NCBI GenBank assembly: GCA_027574665.1 | Contig: CM050657.1 | Span: 23,786,700 to 23,850,699, forward strand | DNA: 64,000 nucleotides | Direction: 5' to 3' | Source: Rhynochetos jubatus | Taxonomy: Eukaryota; Chordata; Aves; Eurypygiformes; Rhynochetidae | Part shown: piece after piece, positions 50,932 through 62,300 of the stretch | Position numbering within the stretch: the first letter of the stretch is position 1 | Layout of the letters: every line of letters starts with the position of its first letter | Translations under genes and position numbers: made by a program | The notes under the pieces: generated by a model | What the model saw: the letters and a program-made list of their open reading frames with translations, nothing else | Told to the model about the DNA's origin: nothing | Databases searched by the model: none

Positions 50932-53187
50932 GCACAACCAAAAACTGCTCACATTTAAATAACTTTTAGTAATACCCTTAAGCCTTCAAGCAGATAAGAA
51001 ACCACTTCCAGAACAACAGGTTTTTAATACGAAGAGCATGTCAAATGAGCTTTAATTTAAATACAACTTCTTGTTGAAAGCCAACATTCAAATATTTTCA
51101 CATATTAAAAAAGTCACCATAGCCATTGTTTCCAAGGCCTAATATAGAGTAACCTCTATCCCAGTCCAAATGTTTTCACTTCTTTACATATATAAATCTT
51201 TAGCACGTCTACATTTTTCTAAAGAGGAAGCCTTACGTGTTATGGTGAGTAACTTGGCAAATAATGTTTTCCTCCACTCAGCTATGACAAACCAAGATAT
51301 AATAGACTGTTAGTACTGAACTACAATACCACCTCATGGCCAAATCTGCTTGCCTGCCTGCCTAAGTGATCTAAGAGGAAGCTATTTTCTTTCCTGTAGG
51401 CAAAATGAATCCGTTTGCAAAGGACACATTAAGAACCTTTAAGAGACCAATTACAATGTTAAGAGCAATTTTAAACAACTGAGTGAAAACAGCTCAGTTT
51501 TTTTCTGGAGCTATCTGACTTCCCTTGTGAAGGCTTGCAAATCAGCTTAAACGTCACTCAGGATTTTCATCTTACTGATTGCACAATATTTTAATTAGGA
51601 AAAGGACAGGAAACAACAAACATTTTCTATAGCATTCTCAATCAGATTCAGCCATGCAGAATTTGAACTTTCAGACTCCAATCCGTAAGTTTGCTTGGTT
51701 GTGATCTTAGCATTACTATATGATGGACAGCTACAATTTTAATAATATCAATTAGCTATACTTAGTAGATTCCTTTTGTATGGTCACAGTAACAAAAACA
51801 TGGTGCAAAATCAGTTGGGTTTTTTGTTTTTATAAATACTGATAGTTTGCAGCATTAAAGAACAAAATCGACAAAATGAAATCATTTTGTTACGCTAGGA
51901 CACCTATGACAGTGTTTCTTGAAGTTGGAGGGAATTAAATAATTCACTTTCACAACTACTGCACTGAGTTATTTACTGTAAGAAAGAAATGATGCACTGC
52001 AGGCTCCCCGAAGTAAGAGGAATCGATATTAATTTAGCACGATCTTTGCCGTTTGCAGAAATGGTGAGCACAATGCTAGTTTAATTGAATAAGGCCAATA
52101 TTATCCAGTAAGAATGTAGTATAAAGGGTTCCAGTTCTCTATTTCAGCCTACCCTAATTGATGGCACCCCATTAGATAAGTGAATACAAAGGATTTGTTC
52201 GGGTTTGGTTTTTTTCCTTTTAATGCTGCAGTACTTAAGATTGTTAAATCAGCATTTCCATGTGATCTAAGTATTCAATTACATATGAGCATTCATTCTG
52301 CAAAACTCAATATTAGGTAATAGTTACAGACTAATACAATAACATTCCTCTGCTGTACAAATTAAATCATATTTTAAAGAAATGAGCAGCCTAGGAGTTA
52401 TATACAAAAGAAACCAGCAAGCATTGTTGAAATGAAATGCAAAATGTCACTGCTAGGTCTACTGTCTGAAATACCTTTGAAGTAAAATTAACAAAAATCT
52501 TTAGAACATATTTCCAAGTTTACAAGTCAATTCTCAGAAAAATCAAATCATGTCCAAAAAAAAATTCTATAAAGCAGTGAAAGGCATATATACATTTTCC
52601 TTATGAACCTTGAGATTTCACTCTTTTAAAAGTTACTAAGTTTCGATATCAGTTTATTTGCAAGACAACTGTTTATCCCAGTAAGCTCACATCTTGGATA
52701 CATTTCCCCTTTGATTACAAATAAAGCACTGCACATTTTTTTTTAAATCAAGGCATATAATCTCATACTACGGTGCCAGGTATGCACAGGTCACATTGTG
52801 CTCATATCTCAAACAAGGTAAGTGCAAACATACAGATTTATTCAGATTTGCAAGCATGCAACCTGTTATTTAACTACATTAATACCTTCTCTCCTAAACC
52901 AAACTAGTATCTATATGTTTGCTTTCACGAACCTAGAATCTTTCTTTTCAGGACTCCTAAAACAAGCAGTGTCTTTGAATTCTGAAATGACACAAATATC
53001 AAGAAAGTCCACATTGTGCAAGAAAGCAGCAGCTATGTTTTTCAACTTGGACTAAAAAAGAAAAGAGAAAAACAAAAACCGTTCACTGAACAGCAGATTA
53101 GCAGTAATGTTCCTCATGAATCGATAAGAGTGCCTGATGCTGAATATCTAACAGCAAATGCTGAATTTGGGTTTAATATTTTAAGGG

Positions 53188-53193
53188 TTTATT
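53188..53193 (-). promoter_or_regulatory. CAB39: AATAAA five bases after the CAB39 stop codon
   Basis: On the minus strand the TAA stop (53201-53199) is followed by five bases and then AATAAA. The downstream sequence is AT-rich with only a weak U/G element, so use is uncertain. If used, it would make a transcript with almost no 3'UTR. Confidence 0.3.
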
Positions 53194-53198
53194 GGAGA

Positions 53199-53387
53199 TT
53201 AGGCTTCTTGCTGTGCTGGTCTCTTCAAATCCCTGATCTGTTTAACTAAATAGGTCTTCTCATCATTAAATTGTTCATCCTCGGTCCTGTCATTCTGAAA
53301 CTTGCTGAGGAACTCAATAAGTTTGGTCTGGTTCTTTAGAAGGATGTCTAATATAGGCTGTGTCTTGTTAGGATTGGCTACAAACAC
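53199..53387 (-). CDS. CAB39: CAB39 last coding exon
   Basis: The acceptor is TTGCAG before 53387 and the TAA stop is at 53201-53199. It encodes residues 280-341, from [20 protein letters not shown] to the C-terminal RPAQQEA, including Lys297 of the STRAD-binding surface. The phase is 0. Confidence 0.97.
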   Translation of the reverse strand: MFVANPNKTQPILDILLKNQTKLIEFLSKFQNDRTEDEQFNDEKTYLVKQIRDLKRPAQQEA

Positions 53388-56300
53388 CTGCAAGAAAATA
53401 AAAGGTGTTTAGCGTAATAGTAAACAGAAGGATAAGCTAAAAAACAAACCCCTAGCCAACGAAAGAGTGATGACAATAACTTAAAATGATGTTTTAATTA
53501 TTCCATATTCCAGTATCTCCACAGAAAAAACAACGGAGTAAATGCAAGTTTTAAAATAAAATTACTCCTTCTTTTATTATTAGACTAGAAGCTGAACACC
53601 AGTACTAGTGTAAACTCAATTTGTGGGAGCCACAACACCCCCTGCAGAAACCACTAAAGACACCTCACCGTTACATTCTGTAGCAAATGCATGGTTTCAT
53701 ATTCTGTACAGCACCAGATGGGTGTCAAAGTTCACTGAAAACTTTCATACCTCAAACTGTATCTCCAAGCTCTTAGCTATTTCCTTGTCTGCTGCCAAGT
53801 CAGAAGGTATCTGCTCTAATGTGGAAACAACAATTTAGGCTTTGGAATAGAGGTGACTTGACTAAAACACTGCTATCCTTCATGTATCACGCAGCATGAT
53901 TAAAACCTTCTGAACTTCAAAGGTAGTTCATGATTTCACATGAAACCATGCCTTTCTCCTTATCGTCCTGCACTCCATTTCTCTTAATTCTAAAATCTGA
54001 GAGAGATGACACTGACAATTATACGCAAGTCCAACAGGTTTCTAAAGAGATAAAAAGGGAGCTGTACATAAAGATGAATCGTGATTAAGACAAATACTAG
54101 TGCTCTATTTAACCACCTAGCAGACATTAAGATAAGTTCCACTTGGGCTCAGCCACTCAACTGAACAATTTCTGAAGGGGTTCTTTTGTCGTTTGTCTTA
54201 CTGTGGGGTTTTTTTTTAAACATACCTTAAACACATGAAAGGCCTCAAACTGAATGTTACGACTCTTGTCTCGTAGAAGGTTCATCATTAGTTTGAGATT
54301 TTCAGGTTTACTGATGTATTTCGTCATAATTGTGAAGTTGTGTCTGTCCAATAACAACTCACCAAGAAGCTGAAAGTGGAAAACAAGCCCAAAAGACCCA
54401 GGTGACTGACAGAGGACATAAGAAACAACTTTTTCATAAGTGCTTTCAAACACACGGAGTAGTTGATACCAGTCTGTAAATATGGTAACAATAGAACCCA
54501 AATGTCCTGAATTTAAGTGCAGTGTGCATTCTCCTCTTATTTCAATGACACAGTTTCTCCTTTTTCTCAACAAGTGAAAAACTGCCTTTTGTTCCATCCT
54601 TGTTATGAACTGGAAAGTCTTTTTCCTTCTTTTTTCCCCACGATTTCCTTTTTTTTCATTTATGCAGAAGCTATATCTCACCAGTAAGAATGCAGTTTTA
54701 AAAAAACTAAACAAAACAAAATGAAAAAAAACCCCAACAACAACAAAAGAAGAGTACTTCAAACAAGAAAGATTTACACTTCTTTTGCTACCTTCTTTTT
54801 TCCAGAAGGGAGTAAAAAGGATATTCCCCACAAGTACCACCCTTGCTACAAGTTATGTATCATGTTTGCGTTCACTGTTTCTGACCTAGTGGAATGTAAG
54901 ATTAGTATTGCTCCAGTCACACCATGCGATTCTTTATTCAATTATTTAAATGTGTCCACATTTGTGGAAGGAGGAAAAAACCACCCTACAAAAATAAACG
55001 CACTTAAATATTTCTGCGTAGGGAGAGAAGTGACTCGGTGTGTGCTGGACATACCAAGTGTGGAAGGACAGGACTAAAGAAAACTAGCTGATCCCAACAA
55101 TTAAAAATTATGAAAAATTAAAATAAACACTCTCCAGTGAAGTTACTGAAGCCATTTCAATTAAAGTCACCCACCTTGAAATTAAAGGAATTCTCTAACT
55201 TTGTATTTAAGGAGGAAATAAAACTGCCTTACCTTAAGTGACTGTCTCTTTGTCACATAATTTTCTGAATGAAGTAGCTTCTCATATTCACTGAAGAACT
55301 AAACACACAATAAAGAAAAGGGTTAGGACCTTTCCACGTGTCATACACACGCTTCTTCCAATCGATTCTAGCAACTGGAGGAGATGCAAATCCATAACAA
55401 AAAATGTAAACAAAATCTGAAATCTCAGTAGGCTCATGTAAGTCACCCTGGGTCAATCACCGTATAGGCTTTAAAAAACAGTTATTTATTCTTTTAGGGG
55501 CCTTCAATGTTAGATTGCAATGTGGTGGGCGTTATCTCATTATTCCTTAGACTATACTAGTTCACCTCGTTAATTTTTGGAGTCCCCAGCAGGTTAAGGA
55601 AGACCAGCTTGTATTGTTTGGTCATTATGGGTTAATACAGACGAGAGCCAGGGAAAGGGCACCCTCTAGCGGAAAAATCGGATCTCGTTTTCCCAGAACT
55701 AGATTTCCGCCTTCTCTAGTTTTTACACCTTTCTACATTAAACAATAAGGTCTTGATCTTAATTGTACTGCTTGGCAGAAATTACTCCAAGTTCAATTGG
55801 TTTAATATTGTGTGCAAATGTCCAAAACCAAAGCTAAACAAGGAAGGAAAACACTGATTTCTTCAAGTAAGATACACAGCACTAGAAAATTCTGAACATT
55901 AAAACATTCTGCTCACCCTATCATAATGTTGTTCCAAAAATTCTGCACTTAGCAACTTGTGTCTTGTAAGCAAATCCTGTAAGAGAGCACAAAAACAGTA
56001 TTTTCACTGAAATATTTAAAAAGCATATACACGTTTTCATTAAACAATGAGTACACCTAAGACATCCAATAGAAAGTGTTGCTGTTTCAATAAAGTATTT
56101 TAGGACACGAATGCAGATACCTGGACATTGCTAAGGATCTTGGCACCACTTAGGGAAGGTCTCGGGTTATTTTAGTTCACAGAGGTAAGTAGCCTGTAGA
56201 ATTATTACTAAAGAATGCCGTTTAGGGTTCCAGGCTACACTCTCCACGGAACTATATACAACCAAGGTTAAGATCCACTGTTTATCACCTACCTACATTA

Positions 56301-59300
56301 TACTTATAGTCCCTTAACTCACTGTTTTCGCACCAAAAAAATTTCCCCAAAGCATCAGCATCAAATATACTCAGACTCGTAGTGGAATGAAAAGGAGTTC
56401 GCTCACGTGAGGAGCTGCAGACAGAGATTTAAAAGCCCCCGGCACGGAAGTGCACATGTATTCAGCTAATGCATGATAGTTTAAATACTGCTTTCTAGAC
56501 TAAAAGTTATTGGGAACACAGCATATATATTGAAAGGAATGTCTTGCATTCTGAGAAATAAGGAAGAACTATGTCCAGCTTACCCATCTGCATCACACCT
56601 AATTGTTTCCTCTCTCCCTAGGCTTGTTTTGCCCAACAATGTATCACAGAACATGCGGGTTCACACAGCAAAGAACTACAGAAATAACAATTTCAACGGT
56701 GTATGTGAATTACCTTGAATGTGGCAAATGCATCCGAAGCAATGTCAAACGTTGACATTTCCACATATCTGAAGAAATCATAGAATTGTTCTGACCACAA
56801 GATTATTTTAGCAAGTGGTTCATGCCTGATGCATTCTCTAAGCATTATTCCACAATTCAGAGCGATTTCTGGAGATTCGTACCTATTTAAAAACAACCAA
56901 CCGAAGATGCTTTGTAAATACTTTCACAAGGTAGCATTGCAGCACCACGCTGCTAATTATGGTTTTCAGTGCTGATCAAGTAAACAAAGATTCAATAAAG
57001 GTACTTATTTCTGCATTAAACTCTACTTTTAAATACTATTTCTATGAAATACTGCAGAAAGCATCGCCAATAAAATGCCAAATGATAGCCAATACAAATG
57101 ACTTTCACAAAGTGAGAAACAAGACTAAGCCAAAGTATTTTCTTCATACTCAAAATGAGCTTTCCTTTTTCATACTGGTGGCATTGCAGACACCTGGAAA
57201 AGCAGGAAGTGATTTTTTCCTTGAAAGCTGTTTAAACATGACAGCATTTTACATAAAACCATCCATAACATCAGCATGAAGCGTTAACACTGGACATAAA
57301 TACCTGCCTCCTCTTTCATTAAACCATTTTTCAGCATCACTGGCTACTCTACCCATCACGGGCTTCAAGCCTGAAATGCCGACACGTGTCCTCTGCCTGT
57401 AAGGACAATAGTGAGCATCTCTGTGCCCAAGCCCTTACTGCCTCTAGCACAGCATCTGCACCTTCTTAACGAGAGACCTCTGGCACATATCCATCACTGA
57501 CCTGATGGAAGCGATGACGCCATCCCTGATGGCTTCATTTACAAATTGCCACACACTTCCTTGGCAGGCTTTCTTGCTTAAATACTAGACAGTGCTCTCA
57601 GCTGATTGTTATGTGCCAACAGCAGCTGCCAAAATCTCACAACGGTGTGTTTAAGACATACTTGATAGAAATACCCCTTTGTGCTTGCTACTAGCTCCTC
57701 GTTTTCCCAAGCAAGCTAATAGTAGGAACCTGATGAAGATGGGACTGCCTTTCCAAACCAAGAACTCATCTCAGCACGCTGCAATATAAGCCATGCCAGC
57801 CTACAGAAAAATCTGCTGTTCCTACCTGGTTCATGGAGCACTCAAAGCTTCTTACATACCTTCCTGCTTCCCACCTAAAGAATCCTTCATCCTGTACCAT
57901 TGGAAGCTAACTTAAATTCACCAGAATAATTTGGGCACTAAGTATTATTGTGCATACTAAGCACTAACTATATTAGCATACAAAAATATTTTCTTAAGAA
58001 TTAATTACTTTCCCATTTAACCTGTCGTCAAGATTTGAAATCTACTGAACTCGCCCCTGAGTTTAAATTTACATAAACCTGGCACCATTGGATACCAGAC
58101 ATAACATTTAAGTCGTTAATGCTAACTAAATGCCCATTTCAAGTATCCTGACTTAGGAATGTATTTCAACAATCCCTGTCAGAATAATGCTCTCTGAAGA
58201 GTGACAACACAGGCTAAAAATGAGGACAAATGTGTTACAGCCCTCATTCAGCCACACATCAGTGAGTGCCTGTTGAGGACGTAGTTTTCTCTCTCTACAC
58301 CTCAAATGTCTTTGCCTTCTTTTGTAACTTATTCTGAGGAAGTACTGAGTCAGTATTTTCTTTCGTGTTATTCCACAACTAATAATCCTTTTGTCCCTTA
58401 ACAGTTAAATCTCGCTGCCCCCAAAATCAGAGCTACAATGCAGGGGGAAAAAACAAACAAACAAACAAACAAAAAAAACCCCCCAATATAGCACTTCTGG
58501 CAGATGAGCACACAGCTTACACCTGTATGAACTGAATCAAGGATTCTGTACTGCTTCTGGGGATAAACCTTTGGAGTCAGCATGAAACCATATGATGTAA
58601 AAGTCCTGCTTTCTCCACAGAGTAAGCTTCTTGTGTGACCCATTTTCCAGTGGCTGACACAAATGGCCAAGATTAGGTAAATGTAGAGATGTCACAATAA
58701 AATAGCCTAATACGCCATGTATGTGGCAGGTTAGTCAGTGTCTCCATATCAGACTATCATAAACTAGGAGGAGGGAAAAGGGGAAAAGCTTAAATGTTAA
58801 AAATATACTTGATGATCTTCACATCTCGATGCTACCAACACAGCACAGGCAAGTATCTCCCTGAGAAGCATGGCCTTTTCATACATCCTCTAGCTATCCC
58901 AGTAGGTGGAATAAATACTCATCAACTGCAGTGAGCTTGTCCAGCAGCTTTAACACAAACTATAAAACCAGACTTGAAATAACCCCATTTTTTAAATGGT
59001 TTATTTATATTTGATGAGCTTTTCCATCCCAAAATAACATGGTGGAATTGCAATTTTTCAAACTTTCTTAATGTTATTAGAAACGTAAACAATTCTTTTT
59101 AAATGGTTAGAGCACATTCTCAGCTTCTTTTTTAAAATCTTATTTTAACATGAAAATGTTAATAACACCTTTCTGCTTTCATTTAGAGATTCACAGCTTT
59201 ACATGTGCATCAACGTATTCAGTATGGCATGATTCTCCCATGTCCATTACACCAGATAATACAAGAATAGCAGAAGAAACAGCCGTCTGGCAGGCACCAG

Positions 59301-62300
59301 ATGCCCCAAATTACTCTTTGTTTGGTCCAGTTTGAGTTGGTGCATTTGTGTCAGAACAGGAAAATATAAATCACTATGAATAAACAGTCTAAGACCAAAC
59401 TAAGACCAGGGGATAAGAGAGAAAGATGGAAGTGGCAGTGGTTAAAGGAAAAATCAGCCTTTAACTGTTGATGAAGGAGTAAATTCACAAGGAAATAGTT
59501 TCAGTAGGATCAATTAGTATTCTGAAAGTAAAATGTCTGCACTACCCCAGTAAGAATATTTTAGGTTACTAACAGTTCTCAATTTTCAGCCATAGTTCAT
59601 GAAAAAGTATATTCTCGTGTTTTATTACACAAATTTTCCTTTACTTGGGGGATTTACAGGCCCCAAGACACACACAAAAAAATCAAGCATAGTGCAAAGG
59701 AAGAAAAAACACTTGAGAACTCACTGCTGCTCCATGAATTTAAGAACTTACTTCATGTAAAAGCATATTTATGCTTCACAGTGTACATACCCTTTTAATA
59801 GCATGAACAATATATTCTGTTGAGTGCAGATGTATTCAACTGTGGGAGTTCTTGTACCAATTTGCCTTCTGAGAATGTTGTTGAAAATTTGTGCAACATC
59901 TTTTTTACCCTGTCAAAAACATCAGCAGTTAAACACATAATATTCAAGTCCACTAGGCAAGTTAACAATTAAACATTATGATCATCTCAAGCATTCATAC
60001 CGTGTGAGTTCTGCGCTTCAGTCAGCTTCTGTAGTCTGATCTTAAACAGATCAAATACTCTGTTGCTTTACACCCTTTTCAAATATGCCAAAGCACTCAA
60101 AACATTACATCATGTGGCAGCCAGATCACAGCTAATTTACATTAAGATGTAAAGCCAGTTGATGTTTCATCAGATACTTCTACGTAGCATCAAACTCCTG
60201 GGCTTGTTTTTTTATACTTTTTTTTTGCTAATAACACACCAGTTTTTAACTGTGGTCTTGCCTGAAAGCGTTTCTTCAATATTCCATTATCCTCACCTCG
60301 TCTAGGAACATGTAAAGCCACCATTAAGAGTGCGCAGAGCATTTCTGACTGCAGTGTCAACACCCAACCTAAAACTATAACTTGTGGAAGCTAAACGAGT
60401 AAAAACTGCAAAGAGAAATTATCATCCACTGACCTAAAATGCAAGTCTCACACTTTTCAATGCACAAAAGTATAAGTAAGATCGGAGTGCTGGAATTCCG
60501 CACAAATTATACACAAAAGAAAAGGCACAAGTATGAAAGGAGCTGGGAATGTTGAATATATACATATGTCCTATTTATTTCTTCTGCCAGACCATAGATA
60601 AAGATGACAAATTGGTAAGGACATCTAACAAAAAGCTGATTATAAATATAAGCACTTGTCACTGTCATTCACAAGTCAGATTTCTGCATTAACTTTCCAT
60701 TTTGGACCGCCATAGACAACTTCAGGACTACGTGTTACCAGACCTAATCCAGAAAAAGCCCAAGCAAACTTGTACTAAGTCTGGACCAGTAAATAAAGGC
60801 CTGTTAAGGAGCTCCACCTGAAGGTTCCCTGTACGTTACACACAAGTCTATATGTAGATAGTGTTTCTTGACAACCACTAGTTGTACCATAAATGCCCTG
60901 AGTAACATCAGCAAGCTTTTAAGTAAAGTTCAGGGCATATTTCATTACCAAGAATTTTTAAAACAGCAGCAATTATTCAAAATTATTTCAGTTTTCTCAT
61001 CAACATCAAGAAGACTGCATATGAAAAAAACCCAAGTGTTTATAAAAAAACGTAGGAGAACTGTAGTTTTACAAATGGCATGTTTGTGAATTACTACGGC
61101 CAGTTTTTTTAGTGTTGTTTTCAGGATAGAAGAGTTTGTTTGTAAACGTTTGTTTTCTCAATTACAATTCCATTGAAAGCCAGCCCAAAGCAACACCAGC
61201 ACTCTTTGTTCTGAAATGAGTAGAGTAGTGTTTCCAGAAATTGCTTTACTCAAACTCCACATAATATAGTCATCAACTCTCATTCACTAACATTGCCAAT
61301 TTTGCGCTGGATCTCACAATTTGCTTTGGATTCACCAGCAAGAACAGCATTTCCTTATTATGCACATAATTGAACTGATAGTGGTACGCAGTAATACCAA
61401 AGCTGGTTATTGTTAGACGGATGCATTGCTAAGTGATCTCATGGCCTAACAAAGGCAAACAGACACTGAACCCCGTGCCAGCAGTCACGACTGCGAGAGG
61501 TGAGAGGGAGACTGTGCTAGTATTGTCTTCCCAGCAGAAGGATTCAGCTCCCTTATGCAAAAGGCCTTTTTGGGGTTTTTTTGGTTTTTTTCTTCATTTA
61601 AAAAAAAAAAAAAAGGCAAGAACAAAAGAAAAAACCCACCACAGTTCCACAGGGGATACCATCTCTCCTACAGGCACGCTACTGCAAATTAGCAGGGAGA
61701 TAAGTGGTAAGTGGATGGTTGTCTTGACTGCTTTACTTGGAAATGAAGCTTCCAGATAAGGATATCATTTTAAACAGAACTTTACATCCAGCAAAGTGTG
61801 GACAGTCAGACAGTTTCTTAATTAAAAGATACATTTGTTACTTTTCTGGTTTTTACTTTGTTCCTTTTCTGGGTGTTTTTTAGCATAGTATTCAGATTCA
61901 TACACATTTGAGACAGTTCAAGAGTCAGAGTGAACAGTCCCTTTTCTGCTGATTAGCTGTCTATTCCTGTTCTACAAGGAAACCTTCAGGAATGATTGTG
62001 AAGTTCTTGACCAAGAAAAGTGTTCATCCTTGAATGACCTCAAGCTGTGGTGGGGCACCAGAAGGTGTAAATGCTAGATCTTCTCTTCAAGTTTAAGAAC
62101 CAACAGGAAATCAAGTTTGTATCTTCATCGGTAACAGAGAAATCATTTCAAAGGCAGTAACCCCCCCAACCATAGAGATTGGGGACATCAACGCCAAACC
62201 CGACTGACTTTGTAACTTCTGGGAAGCTAGTGCACGTTTGGAGCACAGGTGTGTTGACATCAAGTCTAGGTAACAACAATGGCTGGACAGTGCCAGATCC

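Larger units (their letters stand above)
50780..53198 (-). other. CAB39: CAB39 3'UTR
   Basis: An AT-rich stretch of 2.4 kb from the CAB39 stop codon to the strong distal poly(A) site, with no competing gene. It contains a 17-base A run on the plus strand (U run in the mRNA) at 50915-50931 and many AU-rich blocks. An AATAAA almost touches the stop codon at the other end. The composition differs from the more GC-balanced intergenic DNA to the left. Confidence 0.65.

Noticed and set aside
54157..54840. A 227-codon minus-strand open frame
   Set aside because: Only 54369-54226 matches CAB39. The rest is intron read-through upstream of a TTTCAG acceptor and downstream of a GTATGT donor.
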